Below are positions 9,204 through 19,100 of a stretch of 60,008 nucleotides of DNA, in pieces (the stretch's first letter is position 1; each line of letters opens with the position of its first letter). The position numbers were made by a program, and so were the translations under genes. This DNA is from Okeania sp. SIO2C9 (lineage in GTDB: Bacteria; Cyanobacteriota; Cyanobacteriia; Cyanobacteriales; Microcoleaceae): assembly GCF_010672455.1 (NCBI RefSeq), contig NZ_JAAHGO010000054.1, positions 1-60,008 of the forward strand. The letters run 5' to 3'. Below the pieces are notes generated by a model that saw only the letters and a list, made by a program, of their open reading frames with translations, was not told where the DNA came from and ran no database searches.

Positions 9204-9809
9204 TTACTCACTTCTACAGCTTTCAATAAATTTCATGAAATGTTCGTGAAATTCTTCGGTTTCTTTCATATAACAAGCATGACCAGCATCAGTTAAAATA
9301 ACTTTTTGAGAATTTGGCATTAGTTTGACTAACAGTTCTGCTTGTGCTAAAGGTACGATACGATCATTACTTCCCCAAATAGCTAATGTGGGTAATTCAA
9401 TTCCTTTTAATTGATTCTGAAAACGTTGAATTCCGACGGTTGCAATTGCTACAAAACCTGCTAATTTATCTCCATGATTAATGACAAAAGGTAAGCTATA
9501 ACTTCCACTCATAGAAGGAGACACTAAAACTGGAAAATTTAATTTTAAAATATTTAATAATTCTAGTAAAAAACTTAAGCTAGAAACAGATGTTCTTTTA
9601 GAACGACCATACCCGGGAATATCTACAGCAACTGCTCGATAACCTGTCATAGCTAAAAGTTCAAGAGTCCCAATTTCTTGCCATGTCTGAGCACTAAAAC
9701 TTGCCCCATGTAACAAAAGTACACTAACCGAATTTTTTGGGCCTGTTTCAAGATAATGAATCCGAGCGTTTTCCAGATTTATATATTGAGAATTAATATT
9801 GGTATTCAT
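9204..9809 (-). CDS. Alpha/beta hydrolase, ABHD14-like
   Basis: 201 residues. LLLHGASFSAQTW (about 32-44) supplies the oxyanion region. The nucleophile sits in SPSMSGSYSLPF (about 98-109), close to the SPSxSG elbow of ABHD14 proteins and not a textbook GxSxG. The acid is in WGSNDRIVP and the histidine in DAGHACYM near the C terminus. The triad is therefore complete. The substrate is unknown. Human ABHD14B has been reported as a lysine deacetylase, which cannot be carried over with confidence. The gene stands alone, with no operon partner on its strand. Confidence 0.8.
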   Translation of the reverse strand: MNTNINSQYINLENARIHYLETGPKNSVSVLLLHGASFSAQTWQEIGTLELLAMTGYRAVAVDIPGYGRSKRTSVSSLSFLLELLNILKLNFPVLVSPSMSGSYSLPFVINHGDKLAGFVAIATVGIQRFQNQLKGIELPTLAIWGSNDRIVPLAQAELLVKLMPNSQKVILTDAGHACYMKETEEFHEHFMKFIESCRSE

Positions 9810-10223
9810 AATTTGATTGATAATATTTCATTATCTTACATTAGTTTGTAACTTAATTAGGTACTAGGTACAAAGTTATATCTGGAGTTTGAGGGAACAA
9901 AGATTAAGATTAAGAGTAGTCCTGTAGATGTAGTAATATCAGTTACTATAACCTTCTCTGCATAAGGAGAGAAAGGAGAGATATGGCAAAAATCACTATT
10001 TGTACACCACTACCCTTAAATTATCTATTTGACTTTTTTTAATAAGTTTTACTCTGAGTATTAGACTTCAGAAACATCTAGTACATTAGATGTTGTTTTC
10101 ATCAAAGATAAGGTTTTGTATATTTTGTGGAGCTATTTTACGCGATCGCACTTGATAAATTGTAATCAACCTGCAATATCTCTCAAGTTTTGCTTTTATT
10201 ATTGGGGTTAAGCTTAATAGATC
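9810..10223. other. Gene-free stretch, no recognisable element
   Basis: AT-rich sequence between the hydrolase start and a family-D element. It contains one HIP1-like GCGATCGC site. No ORF, hairpin with T-run or known repeat end was seen. Confidence 0.5.
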
Positions 10224-10312
10224 GGGACTTACGCAAAGGCACTACATATAGTATATAAAAGCTATAGCACTATGGTATATATAGTGTTTATTTCGGAAAA
10301 ATGCGTAAGCCC
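10224..10312 (+). repeat. Miniature inverted-repeat element, family D (complete copy)
   Basis: The ends GGGACTTACGCA and TGCGTAAGCCC form a terminal inverted repeat. An inner palindrome (CACTA..ATATA / TATATATAGTG) fills the centre. Relatives are at 3713, 43772, 53771 and 54153. Confidence 0.7.
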
Positions 10313-10344
10313 TGTAAATATCTTGATTGTGCTATTATTATAAG

Positions 10345-10540
10345 TAGAAATGAGTTCTCTACTGCAATAGAGAACTCATCTTCACAAGCAAAATTTTACT
10401 TGCTTAGGAAAGGCATCAGTAAAATTTTTTATTTAACTCAACCCTTAATTTCTATTTCAAAGATTACACTTGAGGGACACAACAACAAAAGAAAAGGTAT
10501 AACCAGCCTATAGTAGCATATTAGGCTGGTTTTTTTTGCG
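10345..10540 (+). ncRNA. Candidate structured small RNA with terminator
   Basis: Three successive stem-loops lie in a gene-free region. ATGAGTTCTCTA (10350-10361) pairs perfectly with 10368-10379 across a 6-nt loop. AAGCAA (10386-10391) pairs with TTGCTT (10400-10405). A strong terminator stem stands at 10501-10531. No convincing ORF overlaps. The order of hairpins ending in an intrinsic terminator suggests an independent small RNA or a leader that ends here. No known RNA family was recognised and no promoter was identified. Confidence 0.5.
10501..10537 (+). terminator. Rho-independent terminator
   Basis: The 10-bp stem AACCAGCCTA / TAGGCTGGTT with a 10-11-nt loop is followed by a run of eight T. 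It reads on the plus strand, where no protein gene precedes it, which is the main reason to suspect the RNA gene at 10345-10540. Confidence 0.8.
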
Positions 10541-10819
10541 TTCACTTTAGATGTATTCACTTGGTTTCTGGTATATACTTTCTCTTTTTCAATCAGTTTT
10601 TTAGAGGCAATATTTTTATTTCTAGTCATCAATAGTCTGCCATGATTCACATCATTAATTGTATCTTTTCATCATAAACTTTAATTGCCCAAAATCTTGT
10701 TAAATTTAAAAAAAATTACAATAAAAATATTCAAAATTTTGATGTTAATTTATTTCAAAAAAATCTTACTTATGAATATATTATAGTATTGATTTTTTTT
10801 GAAAAAAAATCTTATTTTT

Positions 10820-11008
10820 TATCCGGATAGGAAAATCCGGATAAAAAGTCTCAATCAATATAAATATATTTTATTTTGATCGCCAAAAAATATTGCAAAT
10901 TTTGAATTTAATTTATCCGGATAAGAAAATCTGGATAAAAAGCTTCAATCAATATAAATATATCTTATTTTTGTCAGCAAAAAATATTGCAAATTTTGAA
11001 TTTAATTT
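10820..11008 (+). repeat. 94-bp tandem duplication carrying a TATCCGGAT hairpin
   Basis: Two copies offset by 94 bp (hairpin starts at 10821 and 10915). Each opens with a 9-bp stem, TATCCGGAT / ATCCGGATA, and continues with CAATCAATATAAATATAT and AAAAAATATTGCAAATTTTG. The second copy has ATCTGGATA, which keeps the stem through a G-U pair. No coding potential was recognised. Confidence 0.75.
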
Positions 11009-11167
11009 GGGAACTTGGTTTAGGAAGACTGTTATTAATATAATAACTATTCTTACCAGTAGAATTAGAAGAGAAAATTTTATTAAACCAGTATAATTAG
11101 AAAAAAATTGTTTTTGACAGATAAAAACCGCTAATTAATAGTGGTATAAACCCGCTATTAATTTTAA

Positions 11168-11734
11168 TTATTCTGTAAAAATCTGACAAATTTTTGCCGA
11201 GAGTATCTGATAATTATTATCAGTAAAAACAGGAACTGAATTAGCAGTACTAATTGGTTGATTTAACTCTATCCAGGAACGACATCCTCCATACTCGCGA
11301 CGATAAAAAATCTCATAGTTCTGGGAAATTTGATAAGTTCTTAAAAGTAAAATATAAAGTGGTTGTTGAGGTTTCCATTTTAGGCGATCGCTGACAAATT
11401 TTTCATTCCAAATATGATAGACAAACAACTTATTTAAGATAGATTCATCGCTGACTGGCAAAATATGAGTAATCTCAGCAAAACTACTAATTTTAATTTT
11501 CTCAGGATGCCAACCTGAATCTACAACTTGCACCTGAGTTGCATATTCTGGTTTCAGTAAATCTGGCTGTTGATGTTCAAAAGTTGGATAGAGTAATACC
11601 TGTTTATACGCAACAGCAAAACGACCGCCCTGTTCCCGAATACCACCCTTTCTTAACAACATAATTGTGTTGCCTTTTTCTAAAGCATTAATAGCAATAT
11701 TCCACTCCTTAAGAGCAGCAGTAATAGTTTCCAT
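11168..11734 (-). CDS. DUF1802 family protein
   Basis: 188 residues. It opens METITAALKEWNIAINALEKG, continues with MLLRKGGIREQGGRF and the segment VAYKQVLLYPTFEHQQPDLL, and has KPQQPLYILLLRTYQI in the second half. This matches the DUF1802 family, which is common in cyanobacteria and of unknown function. No signal peptide or membrane segment is present. The gene is monocistronic, flanked by long gene-free regions. Confidence 0.8.
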   Translation of the reverse strand: METITAALKEWNIAINALEKGNTIMLLRKGGIREQGGRFAVAYKQVLLYPTFEHQQPDLLKPEYATQVQVVDSGWHPEKIKISSFAEITHILPVSDESILNKLFVYHIWNEKFVSDRLKWKPQQPLYILLLRTYQISQNYEIFYRREYGGCRSWIELNQPISTANSVPVFTDNNYQILSAKICQIFTE

Positions 11735-12887
11735 AATTACCTATTTCTAGCAATTGATAGTGATATGCAATCTAGTTAATTATTTATTATAAAACTAACT
11801 TTCCTATTTCTGGCTCCTAGAATTATGTGAAATAGAGACTTTGGAGAAACACTTTATGAGTTCAAATAAACTTTTCTGCTTTAATAAAAGATTAGACCTG
11901 TTATATAGTATCCAGATAATTAGTTATCGTATGATGAGCGGAAGACCGAGTCAGGAAGAGGAGTCCTCGGATTAGCGATCTACAGGAGAAAGGAAAGATG
12001 ATAGTGGGAATTATCTGGAGATATTCCGGAATTTTATGTCTGCATTGAATGGAAACTGCTGCAAAGTATAAGAAATCTAAATAATGACTTTTTTGTATAA
12101 CTTAAATAAATTAACCGGAAATTACGAAAAATCTTAGAATAATGATCAGAGGAGATTTTTAAGCATCTAGAAAATCTACTGAAAAAATCTTTACTCCCAT
12201 TTTAAAGTGGGGTAAGGAGAGAACAATTAAAGAATAGGAATGTATCTACAAGTTTTATAGACCACTTTAAAAAATCTGATCTAAATATTCGGTAAATCAA
12301 CTTCAAACTCTAAGTATATTTAGGGCAGTTTATCAATTTCCTAAATACCTAATATATAAGTCTTGTTGTAATTACAAAAGCATAGGTACAAGAAATATAG
12401 ATATAACTAATCGCTTCTACCAAAAAGGTTCATCTTGCAACTTATAAATACTGAAGTTAAATGTTAATTGTATTTGACATTCTGCACTTCAAGGGTACTG
12501 CAAGAGATTTTCAACGAATAAAGTTGATTTCATTCTTGATTCTTGAGAATAGAGTCAATAAGCTTGTGTAGTATTATAATTAATTCTGACAGTTTTAGTT
12601 TTTGTTATATAAAACTCTTGGCCATAAATAATTTGTACTACAAAATTAAGTGCGGAATGTGACCGATATAAGTACCGAAACAAAATAAGATGATTAAACG
12701 TCTACTTGACTAAGTTAATATGTAAATAAAATAGGTCAGGTCAGGTCAGGTCAGCTTAAGCAACAAAAGCAAATAATATTTTTTGAAATTAATTTTCAAC
12801 TTGTAGATACTGAAGCAAAACTAGGACATCAAACATCTATTCTACAAACATCATAGATTAGGCTTAATCAATAACTAAGAAGATATT
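11735..12887. other. Long gene-free stretch with a degraded inverted element
   Basis: No ORF above background on either strand. At 11908-12024 the ends ATATAGTATCCAGATAATTAG and AATTATCTGGAGATAT form an inverted repeat around a CCGAGTCAGGA..AGGAGTCCTC core, a diverged relative of the TATCATGTCCGG family. Four tandem AGGTC units lie near 12735-12755. AAGTGCGGAATGTGA at 12649 recurs at 53577. Confidence 0.55.
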
Positions 12888-13122
12888 TCATTAATGAATA
12901 ATGGATAATGAATAATGGATAATGGATAATTACCTCTCCCTTTTAGGGAGAGGATTGACGCTCAAGGAAAAAATTTATTCTCTTGGTCAATTGGATATGG
13001 CGCAGGTTTCCTAGCCATCCCACCCTACGGTTCGCTTTGAAGATCGACCGCTTTTTTCCCCTTGAAAGGGGAGGCTTTAAAGCGTGAATTATTTAATTAT
13101 TTAATTATTAATTATTCGGTAA
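12888..13122 (+). repeat. Miniature element, family A (copy A3, reference copy)
   Basis: The fullest simple copy. It has TCATTAATG with AATAATGG tandem units, a TTACCTCTCC/GGGAGAGG hairpin and ATTGACGCTC. Then come TCTTGGTCAATTGGATATGG, GATCGACCGC, a CCCCTTGAAAGGGGAGGC hairpin, AATTATTTAATTATT tandem units and TTCGGTAA. Confidence 0.85.
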
Positions 13123-13297
13123 ATATATTTGTGTTATTTTATTTGAGGCACAGAATTTTGATGTCTAAATTATTGCACGAATATACTGTGATGAATGTTA
13201 TGATTCGATATTTTTTGCCTAATTTATAGTTGAATTGATTTTACTGTTTGAATCCAAAAAGTCAATATTAGTTAATGAAAATCAATAAAAATTTACT

Positions 13298-14425
13298 ATG
13301 TCAGAAATTACTCCTAATCCAATTATTCCAGATTTCGGCGACGAGGAACCTATTATTAATCAACCACCAAGCGATCCTGCTGAAATTGGTGATAATGTAA
13401 CAGCTATAATTGACTCTCCTAACAATAACAACGAATCGTTGTTTGGTGGAAATGATAGGGATTTGATCCTAGGTCTTGATAGAGATGATTTGATAGAAGG
13501 TAGAGGTGGCCAAGAAACTATATTTGCTGGAAAAGATAACGATACTGTCTATGCAGGAGGAGATGATGATTGGGTTAGTGGAGATAAAGGAGATGATGAA
13601 CTTCACGGTAACCGACAGTCTGATACTATATTTGGCGGTGAAGGTAGTGATACGGCCTACGGAGGAAAAGATAATGATTGGGTAGATGGTGGAGAGGACA
13701 ATGATGAACTTCATGGTAACCGAGGGTCTGATACAGTTAGAGGTGGTGAGGGAAATGATACTGTATATGGAGGTAGAGATAATGACTTGGTGAGAGGTGA
13801 GGAAGGAGACGACCAAGTTTTTGGAGGTCAGGGGTCTGATAATGTCAGAGGCGGTACTGGAAATGATAGTGTCTACGGTGGTAGAGATGATGACTTAGTT
13901 GCTGGAGAAGAAGGAAACGATCTAGTTTCGGGAAACCGCGGTAATGATACTGTGCTTGGTGGAGCAGGTGATGATATGGTTTTCGGAGGTAAAGGGGACG
14001 ATATCATTGAGGGTGGTGCCGGTAATGACATCCTAGAAGGCGGTCAAGGAGAAGATATTTTCCATTTTGAGTTTTTCGAGTCAGAGACATTGATTCCAGA
14101 TGGCACTCAGATGTTTGGTTTAGATACTCTCAACAATTTTGTTCCTGGAGACTCTGGAGTAGACACTCTCACTGACTTTACTCCAGGAGAAGACAAGATA
14201 CAGCTTGATGCTAATAGCTTTGACGAGTTAATTGGGCCTGGTGGTACTTTCAACCCTAACGAATTTACTACTCTTGATGAATTCGATCAAAATCAAGATG
14301 CCAACCTAGTCTACGACTCAGACCAAGGTTTGATGTACTATATTGACGCAGACAATAATTCTATACAATTCCTGGAATTAGACAGTAATTTAGATATTAC
14401 TGGTGATGACTTTGAAACTATCTAG
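13298..14425 (+). CDS. RTX (haemolysin-type calcium-binding) repeat protein
   Basis: 375 residues. Residues of about 45-250 are nonapeptide GGxGxDxxx-type repeats (GGEGNDTVYGG, GGTGNDSVYGG, GGAGNDILEGG), which bind calcium as a parallel beta roll. The C-terminal part (about 265-375, with LTDFTPGEDKIQLD and GDDFETI) is acidic and uncleaved, as in type I secretion substrates. There is no N-terminal signal peptide, in keeping with that route. The start is the only ATG that covers the repeats; no strong ribosome-binding site is present. Secretion genes are not in the window. The role is probably surface or extracellular matrix. Confidence 0.85.
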   Translation: MSEITPNPIIPDFGDEEPIINQPPSDPAEIGDNVTAIIDSPNNNNESLFGGNDRDLILGLDRDDLIEGRGGQETIFAGKDNDTVYAGGDDDWVSGDKGDDELHGNRQSDTIFGGEGSDTAYGGKDNDWVDGGEDNDELHGNRGSDTVRGGEGNDTVYGGRDNDLVRGEEGDDQVFGGQGSDNVRGGTGNDSVYGGRDDDLVAGEEGNDLVSGNRGNDTVLGGAGDDMVFGGKGDDIIEGGAGNDILEGGQGEDIFHFEFFESETLIPDGTQMFGLDTLNNFVPGDSGVDTLTDFTPGEDKIQLDANSFDELIGPGGTFNPNEFTTLDEFDQNQDANLVYDSDQGLMYYIDADNNSIQFLELDSNLDITGDDFETI

Positions 14426-14882
14426 TTATAATTTGAGAAAAAGCTGAAACTAGCTAACCATGCTATTGAGTATCTGTGCAAAATTATTTAACACTTGATT
14501 AGTAGGGGACAGAGAATAGGGAATAGGGAATATGAAATAAAATATACTTTTGTGCTTGGGCAGTAGATATAAAAAAATTTCCTACCTATTTATCTGATCA
14601 TTAAATATACAATGAATGTTGCTTGACTATTGAAAAGGCAATATTTATTCAATCTGAAATCCTAAATCTGGTAGTGTTAATGATTGGGAATAACGATTAT
14701 TTATAATAGTTGTAGTTGACCTGTTATATCATGTCCGATGGAATACTTATAAATCTCTTAAGAGAGGGGATGAAAACGGACACGACGGGATTTATCCCGC
14801 AGTCTCTACGCAATCTTAACATTACAAATACACAATCAGGAGATAATTCATAATATATATTAAGGATAAGGAGGTGATTTAT
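14426..14882. other. Gene-free stretch, probable left end of the following tnpB element
   Basis: It contains a single TATCATGTCCGATGG end (14727-14742). Next come CTTAAGAGAGGGGATGAAAAC and the hairpin GACGGGATTTATCCCGCAGTC, then AAGGAGG just before the tnpB start. A GGGGATGAAAAC box also occurs beside the right-end relic at about 43962. This looks like an IS605-type left end but lacks proof. Confidence 0.45.
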
Positions 14883-16121
14883 TTGTATGGTTGTCAGCAA
14901 CATCTAATCAAGCCCGATGGTGACTTAAAATCAATTCTGGAGTTTATTTGTTCCGGGTCTCACAAACTAACCAATTGTGGTATTTATTATGGTCGTCAAT
15001 GGTTTTTCAAATCAAAAAAAATAATTGGCAAGTATGACCTAGAAAAAGAGTACAAATCAAATAAACATGTGTCAGCTTTGTATTCACAGGCAGCGCAGCA
15101 AATATTAAGGTCTGTCGCTGAATCTTTTAAGTCATTTAAAGAGTTAAACAAAAAATACAACAAAGGCAATCTGCATTTTCAATCAAGAATTCCTAAATAC
15201 CGAAAAAAAGATGGTTTAGCAATGGTGACTGATCCCAAGCAAGGTTTAAGACTTATTGAGGATAATATAAGAATTCCTCTGGGAACAACGATAAAACGAT
15301 GGTTTAAATTAGACAGCTTTTTAATACAAATGCCATCTAATCTACAGTTTTCAGATATCAAAGAACTGCGGATACTACCACGCAATAAATGTTTTTATGT
15401 AGAGTTTGTCTACAAGAAAAAAATTGTAGTTCCAGAAGTTTTAAACCCTAAAAATGTCTTGGGTATAGACCCCGGAATTAATAATTGGTTAAGTTGCGTT
15501 TCTAACCTTGGTACTAGCTTGATTATTGATGGACGCAAGGTGAAAAGCCTGAATCAGTGGTATAACAAACGAGTTTCCATACTAAAAGAAGGTACGGCCC
15601 AAGGTTATTGGGATGAGAAATTAGCCCACATCACAGAAAAGCGTAACCGTCAGATGAGAGATGCAGTTAACATTCGCTGCAAAAATAGTTATCAATCATT
15701 GTCTGAAGCATCAAATTGGTACAGTAGTTTTTGGGTGGAATCAAGGACAACGACAAGAGTTCAACAATTAATAATGAATAATGAATAATGAATAATGAAT
15801 AATGAATAATTACCTCTCCATGAATTGAAGAGGATTGACAAAGAGATGAAAATTTTTCTTCACAGGAGTCGATGGTCGGACAGCGAAAAGACCTCGCCAT
15901 CCCATCCTAGGTCATGCTGCGCAAACGACCGCTTATTATCCCCTATCCAAGGGGAGGCGCATACCCACAATTTTTCGGTAAATTTAGGCAAACAGACTCA
16001 ATCATTCGTACAAATACCCACAGCTAAACTTAAGCAACGAGTCAAACAATTGTGTGAGGAACACAACATTAAATTTATTGAAACAGAAGAGTCATCAAAC
16101 CCAAAATTCCAAATTGTATAA
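14883..16121 (+). pseudogene. tnpB: Second tnpB, broken by frameshift, miniature element and 3' loss
   Basis: The TTG at 14883 behind AAGGAGG opens LYGCQQHLIKP, a TnpB start common in cyanobacteria. The RuvC Asp is in GIDPGINNWL. Three lesions are visible. First, four bases (15672-15675) stand where three belong after MRDAVN; shifting frame restores IVINHCLKHQIGTVVFGW (the Glu/second RuvC region). Second, a family-A element at 15769-15982 splits the codons for FNN and LGKQ. Third, the gene ends after QLCEEHNIKFIETEESS, so the zinc finger and the last catalytic Asp are missing. It is only distantly related to the tnpB at 5295. The protein cannot be active. Confidence 0.88.
15769..15982 (+). 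repeat. Miniature element, family A (copy A4) inside tnpB
   Basis: AATAATG tandem units, ATTACCTCTCC, AGAGGATTGACAAAGAGATG, CGACCGCTTATTATCCCC, GGGGAGGC, and TTTTTCGGTAA at the right end. The TnpB reading resumes immediately after it. The flanks are compatible with a 2-bp AT duplication. Confidence 0.85.
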
Positions 16122-16145
16122 ACTCAAAGTTCAAAACTCATCACA

Positions 16146-19100
16146 ATGCACTACTATTCAAATATGAGCAGCGAATCCTCAAAAGTATTGAAGTTAGCTG
16201 AAGAAAAAGCTTCAAGAGGATTGTTATATCAAAAGCAGGGAAAACTAGAAGCCGCCATATTGTTATACCAAGAAGCATTAACTTTAGTACCAGACCTCCA
16301 CTACATTCAGTATAACTTGGGAATAGCTTTTCAGCATCAAGGAAATCTATCAGCAGCTTATATTCATTATCAACAAGCGATCGCTCATCATCCACAGCAT
16401 ATTCAAGCTTACTATAATATTGGCATTGTTTTACAACAACAAGGTTTACTAGATCGAGCAATTTCCAGTTATCAAAAAGTCATTAATTTATCCCAAGGTA
16501 AGGCGGAAAATATTTTAATTCAAGTTCAAGCTTATAGTAACTGGGGTAGTATTTTAGTTAAGGAAGGTAGAGCTAAGGAAGCAATCGAAATATTTCAACA
16601 AGCTATTAATTTAAAACCAGATGATGCTTCTCTCTATAATAACCAAGGCCAAGCATTTTTAGAGCTTGGGAAAGTAGAAAAAGCTATTACTAATTATCGT
16701 CAAGCACTGGCACTTAAGCCTCAATTAATAGTAGCTCGTCATAACCTCGGAAAAGTTTATCAACAACAAGGTTTGCACTCAGAAGCTATTGTTTATTTTC
16801 AGGAAATAATCAAACAGTATCCAGAAAATCTTTCTGCTCATAGTAACTGTGCTTTTTCTTTTTTGGAGTTAGGAAAGTTGGCAGCAGCAATACCCCACTT
16901 AAAAAAGGTAATTAATCATAATTCCTTTGTGGAAAGTTATTGTGAAAAAGCAGATTTTTTAACAGGGTTAGATGAATTAGAAAAAGCGAAAAGAGCTTGT
17001 GCTAGATTTCTCGTCACATTACTTGAAGAAGGAAGATGGAAGATGGAAGATGGAAAATGGAAAATGGAAGAGGGGAGAAGGGAAAAGGAAGAAGTCAAAA
17101 GTAACAAGGAAGAAGGAAGAAGGAAGAAGGAAGAAGGAAGAAAAAAGGAGTGGATGGGCACTGAAATTACTACCAGTCAAAATTCTGTAGAAGGGGGGAT
17201 ATTAAACTCAAAAGAAATAGATAATTTATATTTAGCACAAGAAGTCACAACTCAAAACTCACAACTCAAAACTCAAAATTTAAAAGGAAGAAAAAAGGAG
17301 TGGATGGGCACTGAAATTACTACCAGTCAAAATTCTGTAGAAGGGGGGATATTAAACTCAAAAGAAATAGATAATTTATATTTAGCACAAGAAGTCACAA
17401 CTCAAAACTCACAACTCAAAACTCAAAATTTAAAAGGAAGAAAAAAGGAGTGGATGGGCACTGAAATTACTACCAGTCAAAATTCTGTAGAAGGGGGGAT
17501 ATTAAACTCAAAAGAAATAGATAATTTATATTTAGCAGAAGTTAGAAAAAATTTAATCTTAACTTACTCAAGTTTGGGAAATGTATTATTTGAATATGGC
17601 GAATATTCACAGTCAGAGAATTATTATCAAAAAGCATTAAAATTTCAGCCATTAAATGTTGAATTGCATCTCAAATTAGGCAATAGTTTAGCAAAACAAA
17701 AACGCTTCAATACGGCTATTATTGTTTACCATTTAGGGTTGGCAGTTGAACCAGATAATTCTGCCATTTCTCAAGCATTAGAAAAAGTTTTAGCAAAACG
17801 CAATAACTCTGAAGAAATAAGAAGGAAGAAAGAAGAAGGCAGAAGTAGAAAGGAAGAAGTAGAAAGGAAGAAAGAAGAAGGCAGAAGGAAAAAGTCGATG
17901 GATACTCAAATCCTAACCCATTGTCAAAACCCAGTAGATGGCGAGATATTAAACCTAAAAGAAGAAGACAAAAATAATCAAGTTATTTGTCAAGGCTTAA
18001 ACTGCCAACCTTGTCTCAAACGAATATTTAAACAACTTCAACCAATTAATTTAGGAAATGGTATTCATAGTCTTTCTAGGGAAAAAACACAAACAATAAA
18101 TATTGACTTTCCAGAAACACCAAAATTCGTCACAGAAGTAGTAAATGGCAAAGCATGGATAGTTCCTCAAAAAAATAATTGGATGATTTGTAATGCCATT
18201 GCCATTATTAATCAAGAGAATCAATTATTAGCTGAAGTCTCCCGTGAATACCCAGGTCAGTTGCCAGGATGTGACAAATACGATATTAATAACCATCGAT
18301 TTTTTAGTACCGAAGAATTACCACCTTTAGAGCAAATAAACGGTACAGTAGCAGTTTTATCTGGATTGTCAGGAAATGTTTATTTTCATTGGATGGTAGA
18401 CATATTGCCCCGGATCGAAATATTGCGACGCAATGGCATAAATTTTGACCAAATAGATTGGTTTTTAATTAATAGTACTAAACAACCATTTCAACAGGAA
18501 ACTCTCCGGATTTTAGGAATTCCAGAAGATAAAATTATAGAAAGCGATCGCCATCCCTATATTCAAGCTAAAAAATTAATAGTTCCATCCTTTTCAAGCC
18601 ATTTAGCTTGGGTAGAAAAATGGGTCTTAGAATTTCACCGTCAAGTATTTTTAAACCGATCAATGTCTACTCTGCTTAAAGATAGGTTTAAACGAAAAGA
18701 AAATCAGCATAATCAAGTGATTTATTATCCTGAAAGGATTTATATCAGTCGGAATAAAGCTAAATATAGAAGAGTTATTAATGAAGAAAAAGTAATCGAT
18801 CTATTAAATCAATACGACTTCATAAGTATCGAACTAGAAACTCTTTCTGTTGTAGAGCAAGTAGCTTTATTTGCCAATGCCAAAGTCATAGTTTCTCCTC
18901 ATGGTAGTGGATTGACAAATATTATGTTTTGTACTCCAGAAACTACTGTTATTGAGTTAGTTTCTCCTAACTATATTAAGCATTATTACTGGGCGATCGC
19001 TCAAAAATTAGGATTAAAGTATTACTACTTAGTAGGAGAAGAATTTACCTATTACCCAATCCGCCAAATCATGTATCCTAATTCCCTAACTGAAGATATT

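Noticed and set aside
10301-10513. Two overlapping 70-codon ORFs on opposite strands
   Set aside because: They lie over hairpins and a terminator. Composition is not protein-like and there is no ribosome-binding site.
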